Origin: Anaeramoeba ignava | Lineage: Eukaryota > Metamonada > Anaeramoebidae | Length of the DNA stretch: 64,000 nt | Direction: 5' to 3' | NCBI GenBank assembly: GCA_028826165.1 | Contig: JAPDFW010000092.1 | Location: forward strand, 1,010,001-1,074,000 | Part shown: in pieces, positions 24,080 to 35,599 of the stretch | Layout of the letters: the number at the start of each line of letters is the position of its first letter | Numbering within the stretch: the first letter of the stretch is position 1 | The notes under the pieces: model-generated | What the model was told of the DNA's origin: nothing | The model's input: the letters and a program-made list of their open reading frames with translations, nothing else | The model's database searches: none | Program-made: the position numbers and the translations under genes

Positions 24080-24361
24080 CTATTTTAATTTTAATTTTGA
24101 TTTTGATTTTGATTTTGATTTTGATTTTGATTTTAATTTTAATTTTGATTTTAATTTTGATTTTAATTTTGATTTTAATTTTGATTTTGATTTTAATTAA
24201 TAAATTTTAATTTTGAATTTGATTTTAATTTTGATTTTAATTTTAATTTTGGTTTTGATTTTGAATTTTGATTTTAATTTTAATTTTAATTTTGATTTTG
24301 ATTTTGATTTTGATTTTGATTTTGATTTTAATTTTAATTTTAATTTTAATTAGATTGTTAC
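24080..24361 (-). repeat. MIT-AAA last intron, TTTTGA repeat
   Basis: 282-nt GT-AG intron of TTTTGATTTTAA hexamers. Confidence 0.75.
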
Positions 24362-24578
24362 TTTTTTAAAATATTTGGAATTTTGAATTTTTTGGATTGG
24401 AATCGTAAAAACTTTTTTAAAAAGATCTTTTATTTCTAATGGTGTAAAATCATTTGTGTTTTCTGCTAATAATTGTATTTCTTCTACTTTAAGATTTAAA
24501 TTTAATTCTTTTAACAAATTTTGGATCATTTGAAATCTATCATTTTCTTGAGGTAAAGGAAAAAATTGTTTTCGAAAT

Positions 24579-25331
24579 CTTTTTATATTGAATAGAATTT
24601 TGAATTGAATTTTTGAATTTTGAATTGAATTTTGAATTGAATTTTGAATTGAATTTTGAATTGAATTTTGAATAAATTGAATTGAATATTGAATTGAATT
24701 TTGAATTGAATTTTGAATTGAATATTGAATTGAATTTTGAATTGAATTTTGAATTGAATTTTGAATTGAATTTTGAATTGAATTTTGAATTGAATATTGA
24801 ATTGAATATTGAATTGAATATTGAATTGAATATTGAATTGAATATTGAATTGAATTTTGAATTGAATTTTGAATTGAATTTTGAATTGAATATTGAATAT
24901 TGAATTGAAATTGAATTGAATTTTGAATTGAATTTTGAATTGAATATTGAATTGAATTTTGAATTGAATTTTGAATTGAATTTTGAATTGAATTTTGAAT
25001 TGGATATTGAATTGAATTTTGAATTGAATTTTGAATTGAATTTTGAATTGAATTTTGAATTGAATTTTGAATTGAATATTGAATTGAATTTTGAATTGAA
25101 TTTTGAATTTTAAATTGAATTGAATTTTGAATTGAATTTTGAATTGAATTTTAGAATTTTGAATTGAATTTTGAATTGAATTTTGAATTGAATTTTGAAT
25201 TGAATTTTGAATTGAATATTGAATTGAATTGAATTTTGAATTGAATATTGAATTGAATTTTGAATTGAATTTTGGATTGAATTTTGAATTGAATTTTGAA
25301 TTGAATATTGAAATTTAAATCAAAAAATAAC
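24579..25331 (-). repeat. MIT-AAA intron, TTGAATTGAATT repeat
   Basis: 753-nt intron of regular ATTGAATTTTGA units with occasional ATTGAATATTGA. The purest stretch is about 24600-25320. Long alternating open frames on both strands are repeat artefacts. Confidence 0.85.
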
Positions 25332-26199
25332 CTTTTAAGAATAACTTGATCAATTTCCCAAGGATTTTCTGATGTTCCAATAACAAAAAGATCTTGAAAT
25401 TGTCGACTGTTTTCTAATTGAATCAAAAGTTCAGTTTTTAATCTTCGATTAGATTCACCTTCTCCATAATTATTGGAACAAAATAATTCAATTTCTTCAA
25501 AACAAATTAAAGCTGGTAAATAATCTTGCGCTGTTTCAAATATATATCGCAAAATTTTTTCTGCTTCTCCACACCATTGTGAGAAAAAACTGCATGTAGA
25601 TACTAAAAATAAAGATAGATGATATTCTGCTGCCAAAGCTGAACATAATGCTTTCTTTCCTACTCCATATGTCTGTGTATTGTTAATAATCCATTTAATT
25701 GTTTTTGATTAAAAAAATAATCAATCAAATCTTGTTTGAGTAATTGATTTAAATTAATACTCCTGAAAAAATGATATAATTATTTATATTATGTCTTTTG
25801 CAAAATTGAGGGAATTTTAGTGGAATAATTATTATTTCCTTCATTAATTGTTTTACTTCTTCTAATCCAACAATTTCATCTAATGTAATTATTGGTGATG
25901 TATAAAGGTATTTTTCAATAGCTAAATGTATTTTTTGCTAAAATTTGTTTTTTTATAAAATCCAAAATCCAAATTTTAAATTGATTATAAATTTTTTTTT
26001 TCTAATATACTTTTTGTGCACTTGGTCTTTGAATTTTGTTAGAAAAATAATTATTTGTTTGATTTGTTTGATTTGTTTGATTTGTTTGATTTGTTTGTTG
26101 AATGTTTTGAATTTTTTTGATTTGTTTGATTCTTTGAAGAATTAAATTCAAAATTGATTTTGCATTTTCTTTCTTTTTTTCATCACTATTTGCTTTTTA

Positions 26200-26258
26200 A
26201 ATTTTTTGAATTAAAATTTTTTGAATTAAAATTTTTTGAATTAAAATTTTTTGAATTG
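26200..26258 (-). repeat. 15-bp coding repeat beside an in-frame stop
   Basis: Four copies of a 15-bp unit encoding ILIQK lie in the MIT-AAA first exon, directly before the TAA at 26197-26199. After the stop the same frame continues with protein-like sequence (KANSDEKKKENAK). Confidence 0.7.
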
Positions 26259-26701
26259 AATTTAATTGAGATTTTTTACTTGAATTTTTTATTATTTCAT
26301 ATAATTTTTTTGCAACATTTGTTAATAATTTAATTGCTTCTTCATAATTTTTTAATTTTTCTAATTCAATTGCTTTTTGAATTGTTTGATAAAAAAATTC
26401 TTTTGAATTCATTTTTAAAAATTTGTTTTTAAAAAAAATGATTTGAAAAAAAATGGAAAATTTTTGGAATGAAGATTGCTCTTTTATCAATCAAACAAAA
26501 AAAAAATTTCATTGAAAAAAACTCGGAGAGTATTGACTATCCGAAGTGAAATGATCAAATAGTAATTGAAAATCAAAAAAAAAAAGAATTTGAATTTTTG
26601 AATTTGAATTTGAATTTGAATTTTGAAATTTGGAAAAAAAGAAAAAAAAAGGAAAGAAGACGAAATAAAGTGAGTTAGAGATAATTCGTCTATTTCATCA
26701 T

Positions 26702-27794
<1,093 letters not shown>

Positions 27795-28110
27795 TTTTTT
27801 TTTTAAATTTAAAAAAAATAGCAAGTAAAAAAAGAAAAGAAAATTAAAACAAAAAAAATATAAAAAGAAAAATAAAAGTAAAAAAAAATGAAAAAAAAAA
27901 ATTAAAAAAAAATTTTTTCTTTTTAAATTAAAATAAAAAATAAAAAGGAGAAAAAAAATTAAAATAATAAAAATTTTTCTTCTTTTTTATTTTTAAATTA
28001 AGAATAAAAGAGAATAAAAGAAAATAAAAGAAAATAAAAGAAAATAAAAGAAAATAAAAGAAAATAAAAGAAAATAAAAGAGAATAAAAGAGAATAAAAG
28101 AGAATTAATT
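27795..28110. repeat. A-rich intergenic with a decamer repeat
   Basis: A-rich spacer between the RAB7 start and the four-TM gene. It contains about ten copies of AAAATAAAAG (about 28005-28105). TCATTTTT in RAB7 sense is seen near 27887-27897. Confidence 0.65.
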
Positions 28111-28124
28111 GAAAAAAAAGCTTT

Positions 28125-28565
28125 TTAATTGATTAAAAATATAAATTTTAATTTTAATTTTAATTTTAATTTAAATTTTAATTTTAATTTTAATTTTAAT
28201 TTAAATTTTAATTTTAATTTTAATTTTAATTTTAAAAACATACCAACTATAACAATAATCCAACAAATTAATGTAAGTGATCCACAAATAATATCTCTCC
28301 AACTTCTTAATTTGATAATCAAAACTGTAAACAGGATGATAAAACAACTTAAACCAATAACAGACATAACAAGACCTGCTTTTTGTGATGAATCAAATAA
28401 ACTCACAATAAATGAAAGTAAAAAATAAAGAAAAGATGAAACTCCAAAAAGTAATGTTTTCATTCCTGCTGTTTTTCTTGCTAAATAAACTATTAATGCA
28501 TAAATTCCAACTACAACTCCATATATTATTGTAACTGCTTGTGCTACTAATACTGATGATGCCAT
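28125..28565 (-). CDS. Small four-transmembrane protein, unrecognised
   Basis: Starts at 28565 (MASSVLVAQAVTIIYG). About 107 well-formed residues contain four hydrophobic segments (about 6-28, 35-56, 64-84 and 90-107) joined by short basic loops such as YLARKTAGMK and KLRSWRD. The size and hairpin layout recall small tetra-span proteins such as TMEM14, but I cannot assign a family. At 28243 there is a good donor (G|GTATGT), and from there the frame turns into lysine/leucine repeat. The true 3' end is probably spliced to an acceptor near 28121, where an unusual hydrophobic decamer-coded tail would follow. The end given is that of the unspliced frame. Confidence 0.5.
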   Translation of the reverse strand: MASSVLVAQAVTIIYGVVVGIYALIVYLARKTAGMKTLLFGVSSFLYFLLSFIVSLFDSSQKAGLVMSVIGLSCFIILFTVLIIKLRSWRDIICGSLTLICWIIVIVGMFLKLKLKLKLKFKLKLKLKLKFKLKLKLKLKFIFLIN

Positions 28566-28669
28566 TTATTATTTTTTGTTTACTATTTTTATTATTTTAA
28601 ATTAAATTCGAAAAAGAAAAAAAAGAAAAAAAAATGATTTTTATTTTTTTTTTAAAATGATCAAAAAAA

Positions 28670-29645
28670 AAATGAAAATAGATTTAATTTAATATTTAAT
28701 TTATAAATTAATTTAAAAATATAATTTAATATTTAATTTTATTATTAAAATAATAATTTAATGTTTTAGATTTAAATATTTTATTATTTAAATATTTAAC
28801 ATATAAATATAAAAAATGAAAATAGATTTAATTTAATATTTAATTTAGAAATTAATTTAAAAATATAATTTAATATTTAATTTTATGTCTAAAATAATAA
28901 TTTAATGTTTTAGATTTAAATATTTTATTATCTAAATATTTAACATATAAATATAAAAATGAGAATAGATTTAATTTAATATTTAATTTATAAATTAATT
29001 TAAAAATATAATTTAATATTTAATTTTATTATTTGAAAAATAATAATTTATTGTTTCAGATTTAAATATTTTATTATTTAAATATTTAACATATAAATAT
29101 AAAAATGAAAATAGATTTAATTTAATATTTAATTTATAAATTAATTTAAAAATATAATTTAATATTTAATTTTATTATTAAATTAATAATTTAATGTTTT
29201 TAGATTTAAATATTTTATTATTTAAATATTTAACATAAAAATATAAAAATGAAAATAGATTTAATTTAATATTCAATTTATAATTTAATTTAAAAATATA
29301 ATTTATTATTTAGTTTTATTATTAAAAATAATAATTTATTGTTTTAGATTTAAATATTTTATTATTTAAAATATTTAACATATAAATATAAAAAATGAGA
29401 ATTGATTTAATTTAATATTTAATTTAGAAATTAATTTAAAAATATAATTTAATATTTAATTTTATTATTAAAATAATAATTTAATGTTTTAGATTTAAAT
29501 ATTTTATTATTTAAATATTTAACATATAAATATAAAAAATGAGAATAGATTTAATTTAATATTTAATTTATAAATTAATTTATAAATTAATTTAATATTT
29601 AATTTTATTATTAAAATAATAATTTATTGTTTTAGATTTAAATAT
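28670..29645. repeat. Satellite A array 1 (about 145 bp monomer)
   Basis: About 6.6 tandem monomers starting near 28671, 28816, 28961, 29105, 29247, 29395 and 29540. Each begins ATGAAAATAGATTTAATTTA or a close variant and contains AATTTAATGTTTTAGATTTA. Monomers differ by single bases and small indels. Confidence 0.92.
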
Positions 29646-29720
29646 TTAGTGATTTCGGAACATTTTGAAATTTTATTGTTTTGAAAGCAAAAAAAAAGAA
29701 GAAGAAAAGAAATAATTGTT

Positions 29721-32153
29721 TTAGTTTGATTGTTTTGATTTTGAAATGAAAAAATCTTTGATTTGATCAAGAGAAAAAGAAGGTTTTAAAAGAGATAAGG
29801 AGTTTGCATTTACTAAAATAACTGGATCGAAAGAAAATTGTGAAGTAGTTTCCCAATAATTTTCAGCAGTAATATAAACATAATATTGATTTTGAGGAAG
29901 AACAAATTGGTTTTCTTGACTTTTTTCCTTGAATTCATTCTTTTCTTGATTTTCTTCATTCTTTTCTTGATTTGATAACAAATTGATTTTTTCTGAATCA
30001 AATTTCATTCCAGCTAAATTTGAATAGTATTCCAACAACGAAACTTTCTTTTCTTGAATAGAAAATTCAGATAATGAAAACAAATCATCTACTTTCTTAG
30101 AATGTTGGTTATATTTTTGAACAGAAACTTGAATGTAAAATAATTCCTTTTCATCTTCTTGATTTTTGGATAAACAAACAAAATCTATAACCCAATGATT
30201 TCCAAAACAAACAATAAAATCTCCAACTTCAATTTTTTTTAAAGGTTTTTCTCTTTCTTGATGAATGAAATTTTTAATTTTAATTTCAAAAGATTTTGGA
30301 ATTCCTTTGTTTCCTTTCAAATCAAAATTATCAAGTGTGATTTGAGAATTAATTTGTGAGTGAAATAAATTAAGAACAAATAATTCGAATGCCCACCCTC
30401 TGATATTTAATGAACAGAGAGTTCGAATAAAATTGATTTCTTGAAGTTGAAAAATTTGAATAATTGCTTCTTTCACAAATTCACAAATAGGAAGAATCTT
30501 TTTTTTCTTTTGAAATTTCCTAAAATTTGCATTTAGATGAGCATGAGTAGCTTTTTTATTTTCGAAATTCTTTTGATTTCTGTTATTTTCATCTGGAAGT
30601 AAAATATGATAAAATAAACCTGATTTTTCCCAAATTGGAGGTAAAACATTCAAATTATGATTTAGATATACTAGAGTAGGAAATATAATCTGTTGATAGA
30701 AAGAAGAATCGTTTTTGTTTTGAAATATTTTTTCAAGAAAGTATTCAATTCTTGTTTGATAAAAATCAATACTATTTGACACACATTGATAAGTAAAGTC
30801 ATTTGTTGTTTGATCATAATCTTTCCAATTTTGATAAGTTAATGATACAATATCCAGCATTTGAGGAACTTGATTCGTAAATTTTTGAAAAGTTTTAATT
30901 GAATTTTTTTGAGGAAGTTTTCTTTCTTTTTGTTTCCATTTACAAATCGAATTAAATTCAAATTTATTATAAAATCTAATTTCTGTTCCATAAAGTAATA
31001 AATTTAAATCAGGAATTTTATGATGATCAAAACTTGAACTCAGAGCAACTAGAAGCATTCCATTTCTGATTGAAGGGAAGTATCTAAAAACATTCAAAAT
31101 ATGATTAATATCAAATTTCTCTCGATAAAGGATATTAAATTCATCAATCGCAATCAAAATTCGAAATTTGTGAGTTTTTAAGTAGAATAAATTTTGTAAA
31201 AAATTTCTACAACTTTCAATAATTTCTTCTTTCATTTCAGTTGTGAATTTGGTTGAAAAGAATAAATCTTCTTCGAAATCAAATTTACATGTTTGAAATA
31301 ATTTCTTTCCATATCTGTGAAACAAATCTTCCATAATCCTCTTTGCAACATAAAAACTGGATTCATTAATCAAACTATTTAAATCGTTTAAATATAAAAC
31401 AACCCATTTTTCCTGTTTTTTTCCATAAGTTTTTGTTCTTTTTTGCTTTTCTTCTTTTTGATCAGAAATTAAATTGATATTTTCTTTTTCATCAACTTGA
31501 AATTGATGAAATCTATCTTGATTTGAATGTATTAGTTTTTTTTCATCCATTTCATTTGTGTGATTTTTTGAATTTGATTTTGAATTTTGATTCCTTTTAA
31601 TCTTTTCCTGTTTTTTCCAATTTGGCTTGTCATTTCCATCAAAATCGAAAGAAAAATAAAAATAAAAATAAAAAGAAAAATTAGTAAATGTTTTTTTGTA
31701 AGTTTGATTTATCAAATAATTGATTTGTGAAAAAACCTTTGATACATGAAATTGAGAGAAATATGCTGCTATATGATAGAGTGTATAGGATTTTCCTGCT
31801 CCATTTGATCCATATAGAACTTGTTTTCTTGAAATTCCTTTTTTGATTTTTTTGATTAAATTTTGAGTTTGTTTTCGAATCAAAATTGCTGATAATTTTC
31901 CTTGTTTTTCAAAATTGATATTTGATTCTTCCCAATCAAAAATATTAGAAGGTATTCCACCAATTTTGTTCACATTTTCTGGTTTTGTATGTAAATCTAA
32001 TGGTATTTCTTCTAATTCTTTTTCCATTTCTTCTTTAGTTACAATTCTTTTTGGTTTTTCTTTCTGATTTGATTTTGACATTAAAAAAAATAAAAGAATG
32101 AGAAATAAAATGAAAAAAAAAATTTTTTTTGAATTTTCTTTTAAAGATCTCAA
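29721..32153 (-). CDS. P-loop NTPase with possible nuclease-like C-terminus (Crinkler/RHS-like candidate)
   Basis: Intact single exon, 810 residues. A hydrophobic N-terminal segment (9-25) could anchor it in a membrane, although a later Met (MSKSNQKE, residue 25) could also start it without the anchor. Walker A is GSNGAGKS (115-122) and Walker B ILIAIDEFN (D337, E338), separated by a low-complexity insert (160-250). The C-terminal third has GWAFE (E590), a WVID aspartate (D657) and FYIQVS (674-677), an order compatible with a degenerate PD-(D/E)XK nuclease core. The combination of P-loop NTPase plus restriction-like nuclease is known in Crinkler and trypanosomatid RHS proteins, so I suggest that type with modest confidence. 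Satellite A arrays flank it in the same orientation on both sides. If it is of this class, it could be a conflict or effector-type gene. Confidence 0.5.
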   Translation of the reverse strand: MRSLKENSKKIFFFILFLILLFFLMSKSNQKEKPKRIVTKEEMEKELEEIPLDLHTKPENVNKIGGIPSNIFDWEESNINFEKQGKLSAILIRKQTQNLIKKIKKGISRKQVLYGSNGAGKSYTLYHIAAYFSQFHVSKVFSQINYLINQTYKKTFTNFSFYFYFYFSFDFDGNDKPNWKKQEKIKRNQNSKSNSKNHTNEMDEKKLIHSNQDRFHQFQVDEKENINLISDQKEEKQKRTKTYGKKQEKWVVLYLNDLNSLINESSFYVAKRIMEDLFHRYGKKLFQTCKFDFEEDLFFSTKFTTEMKEEIIESCRNFLQNLFYLKTHKFRILIAIDEFNILYREKFDINHILNVFRYFPSIRNGMLLVALSSSFDHHKIPDLNLLLYGTEIRFYNKFEFNSICKWKQKERKLPQKNSIKTFQKFTNQVPQMLDIVSLTYQNWKDYDQTTNDFTYQCVSNSIDFYQTRIEYFLEKIFQNKNDSSFYQQIIFPTLVYLNHNLNVLPPIWEKSGLFYHILLPDENNRNQKNFENKKATHAHLNANFRKFQKKKKILPICEFVKEAIIQIFQLQEINFIRTLCSLNIRGWAFELFVLNLFHSQINSQITLDNFDLKGNKGIPKSFEIKIKNFIHQEREKPLKKIEVGDFIVCFGNHWVIDFVCLSKNQEDEKELFYIQVSVQKYNQHSKKVDDLFSLSEFSIQEKKVSLLEYYSNLAGMKFDSEKINLLSNQEKNEENQEKNEFKEKSQENQFVLPQNQYYVYITAENYWETTSQFSFDPVILVNANSLSLLKPSFSLDQIKDFFISKSKQSN

Positions 32154-32221
32154 CTTCTTGTTTTTGGAAATTTTTTGATTTTTTTTTTTGAAAATGACAT
32201 TGACATTTTGATCTTTATTAA

Positions 32222-32242
32222 TGAAATAAAAAAAAATGAAAA
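32222..32242 (-). promoter_or_regulatory. TCATTTTT motif upstream of NTPase gene
   Basis: Minus strand reads TTTTCATTTTTTTTTATTTC about 70-90 bp before the start at 32153, at the edge of satellite A array 2. Confidence 0.35.
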
Positions 32243-33075
32243 TATATTTAATTTAATATTTAATTTATAAATTAATTTAAAAATATAATTTAATATTTAA
32301 TTTTATTATTAAAATAATAATTTAATGTTTTAGATTTAAATATTTTATTATTTAAATATTTAACATATAAATATAAAAAATGGGAATAGATTTAATTTAA
32401 TATTTAATTTATAAATTAATTTAAAAATAATATTTAATATTTAATTTTATTATTGAAATAATAATTCAATGTTTTAAATTTAAATATTTTATTATTTAAA
32501 TATTTAAAATATAAATATAAAAATAAGAATAGATTTAATTTAATATTTAATTTATAAATTAATTTAAAAATATAATTTATTATTTAATTTTATTATTAAA
32601 ATAATAATTTAATGTTTTAGATTTAAATATTTTATTATTTAAATATTTAACATATAAATATAAAAATAAGAATAGATTTAATTTAATATTTAATTTATAA
32701 ATTAATTTAAAAATATAATTTAATATTTAATTTTATGTTTAAAATAATAATTTATTGTTTTAGATTTAAATATTTTATTATTTAAATATTAAACATATAA
32801 ATATAAAAATAAGAATAGATTTAATTTAATATTTAATTTATAAATTAATTTAAAAATATAATTTAATATTTAATTTTATTATTAAAATAATAATTTAATG
32901 TTTTAGATTTAAATATTTTATTATTTAAATATTTAACATAAAAATATAAAAATGAGAATAGGTTTAATTTAATATTTAATTTATAATTTAATTTAAAAAT
33001 ATAATTTAATATTTAATTTTATTATTAAAATAATAATTTAATGTTTTAGATTTAAATATTTTATTATTTAAAAAT
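32235..33075. repeat. Satellite A array 2
   Basis: About six monomers of about 145 bp, same sequence and orientation as array 1 (starts near 32236, 32381, 32527, 32670, 32811 and 32955). Confidence 0.92.
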
Positions 33076-33475
33076 ATTTTGAAAATTGATTTTTTTTAAA
33101 TTAAAATTTTATCTTTTTTTTTGAATTAAATTGAATTAATATTAATTTAGAAATTTGTTTTAAAATTTAAATTTATTAATAATTTTTAAATTCCAAAAAA
33201 AAAATTAAATTAAAAATTAAATTAAAATAATTTTCCTTTTTTAATAAAAATTAATAAAAATAATAATAATTTATTAATAAATTAATTTAAAATAATAAAT
33301 TAAAAAGAAAATTAAATTAATTATTAATTTAAATTTATTCTTATTTTTATATTTTTATTCATTTTCAAAAATCCACTTTTTTTATTTTATTTTTATTAAA
33401 ATTTTTTTTTCATTTTTTTCCTTTTTTTTTAAAACACAAAACACAAAAACAAAAACAAAAAAACAAAAAAACAAA

Positions 33476-35188
33476 ATGGATAATAATAATAATAATAACC
33501 AAATTGAAAATGCAAATCAAAATCAAAAATGAAAATGAAAAGAAAAATTTAGAAAAAAAGTAACAAAAATTTAATTAAAGATTATTCAAACCTTTTAAAT
33601 GGAAATTCATTTAAAAGATTTTTCAATTTTTGTTGAGAATAAATCAAATCCTTTTGAAATTAAAGTTCATAAATCAATTTTATCTTCGAGATCTCCTTTT
33701 TAATGAATCATTAAGGCAAGAATCTCTTTCTATTTCTTTAAATCAATTTAATAAAAAGAAATGGAATCAATTTTGAGTTATATTTATTATGGAAATATTT
33801 CTTTTTGAGAATCAAGAAAATCTTATTCAATTATTGGAAATTTCAATTTATTTTAAATTAAATTTATTGAAAGAAATTATTCAAAAAAAATTTTAAATTC
33901 AATTAATTATTCAAATTTTTTCCAATTTTTTTTCCAAAATCGAAATTTAAATTCAAATGAAATTGAAATAAAATGTTTTGAATTAATAAATCAAAATTTT
34001 TCCCAAATTCAGAATAATGAGAATTTATTCAATTTAACTAAAGAAGAGATTATCAAATTTATTCAATTTAAACAAGAAAAAAAAGAAATTTTTCAATTTG
34101 ATTTTTCAATTTTTAAATAATTGGATTGAAAAAGAAATCAAAGATTAAAAGGAAAGAAAGAAAAAGAAAAAGAAAAAGAAAAAGGAATTGAAAAGAAAAG
34201 ATTATTTCATTCTTTTTTTCATTATTTGATAAAGATTCAATTTCAAAACAAGATTTTGATAAATTAAAACAATTTGATTTTTCCTAAATCTTTTTAGTTG
34301 ATATTCAAAACAAAGTTATTCAAGATAATCAAAAAAAATTGAAAACAAAGAAATTGAAGTTGAAGTTGAAAATAAAGAGAAAGAAAATCAACAAATGAAA
34401 ATTGAAATTGAAACAAAGAGAGAAATGGAAGAAATGGAAAGAAATTGATGACGAAAAAACAAAGAAAAAGAGAAAATAAAAAGAAAGAAAATGAAGAAAT
34501 GGAAAAAAAGTTTTTGATAAAATAAAGAAATGAAGATAAAAACAAAGAAATTGAAGAGAAATGGAAGAAAGCAGTCGAGAAAATGAAACCTGTTTTTGAT
34601 GAAATTGAAGAAATGAAAAAACAATTTCAGAGTTTTTGGAATTCAGAAATTATTAAAGAAATTGAATATGTTAAGAAATTACAAGAATGGATAAATGATA
34701 ATGATTTTTTTTCTAAAATGAAAAAAGGATTTTCAGCAAAAAGAGATGGATTTTCTTGTCAAAATTGGCATAAAGCAGTTGATGGGAAAGGAAAAACATT
34801 AGTTATTATCAAAACAAAAGATAATTTTATTTTTGGTGGTTTTACTAAAGTTGGATATAAATATTCACAAAGTGGAGAATACATTAATGATTCAAATGCA
34901 TTTATTTTTTCATTAAGAAATGATAAAGGGGATAGAATACCTGCAAAGTTTACTTGTAAAGAACCTCAATATGCAATTTATTCTCGCTTTAACGATCATG
35001 GTCCAATATTTGGTGATTGTGGAAATGATTTTTGTTTATATTCTAATTTACAACCTGGTTTATCAAATTTTGGTAGAAGTTATAATCTACCTAATGGAAT
35101 TACTCAAGGAACAAATGAAGCTAAAAGTTATTTAGCTGGTTCTTATTCTTCATGGGTTGTTGATGAACTTGAAACTTATTTCATTTAA
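33476..35188 (+). pseudogene. BTB-TLDc gene copy 1, frameshifted
   Basis: ATG at 33476 is followed after 18 codons by TGA; further indels break the BTB region (for example a shortened T run near 33695-33702) and the coiled-coil region. Readable pieces give VHKSIL, the BACK-like helices, a glutamate/lysine coiled coil, then an intact TLDc domain from about 34650 to 35188 (WHKAVDGKGKTLVIIKT, FIFGGFTKVGY, SNAFIFSLRN, VVDELETYFI). TLDc domains are linked to oxidative-stress resistance and V-ATPase binding in animals. The family layout is BTB-BACK-coiled coil-TLDc. It could be intact if the indels are assembly errors. Confidence 0.7.
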
Positions 35189-35599
35189 AAATTAATTAAT
35201 AATAAGAAAATCAAACTTTTTTTTTTTAATTTTTTTTTTCAAAATTTAATTCAATTTTAATTTACTTTTAATCAAATTAATTTCTTTAAAATAATAAATA
35301 AGAAACAAATTTAATTTTAAATAATTTAATTTTAATTTAAAATATTTATTAAAAATTTAATTAATAAAAATAATCCAAAAAAAAAATAATAAATTTTAAA
35401 AAATTGAATATTTTTAATATAATAAATAAAAATAAAAATTGAAAATAGAAATTAATAATAATTAAATTTAAATTCATTAATTAAAATATTAAAATAAAAA
35501 AATCAAATAAAATTTATTATTAATTAATATTTAAATATTAATAAATTATAATCAAAATCAAAAATAGAATAATTAGTAAATTATTTTTAGAAAGTTTAT

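Larger units (their letters stand above)
23849..26412 (-). pseudogene. MIT-AAA protein of the Vps4/katanin type, degenerate
   Basis: Likely exons: 26011-26412, 25938 downwards (about 25762-25937, boundary unclear), 25332 to about 25762, 24362-24578, 23849-24079. Exon 1 encodes an MIT-like helical hairpin (AIELEKLKNYEEAIKLL). Next come TLDEIVGLEEVKQLM and a P-loop region, then QWCGEAEKILRYIF, LICFEEIELF, VIGTSENPWEIDQVILKR and FRKQFFPLP, the order seen in Vps4, katanin and spastin. The ATP site looks damaged: YGVGKKA has Lys where the Walker A Ser/Thr should be, and Walker B is CFEE. There is an in-frame TAA at 26197-26199 and a probable one-base shift near 25672. The arginine codon split over 25332/24578 joins perfectly. 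It may be a pseudogene or a non-catalytic relative. Confidence 0.6.

Noticed and set aside
24682-25113. ELNFELNIELN open frames
   Set aside because: Artefact of ATTGAATTTTGA repeats in the MIT-AAA intron.
26190-26200. Reassigned TAA codon
   Set aside because: Other genes in the window end at TAA, TAG or TGA at the expected family length, so the standard code applies.
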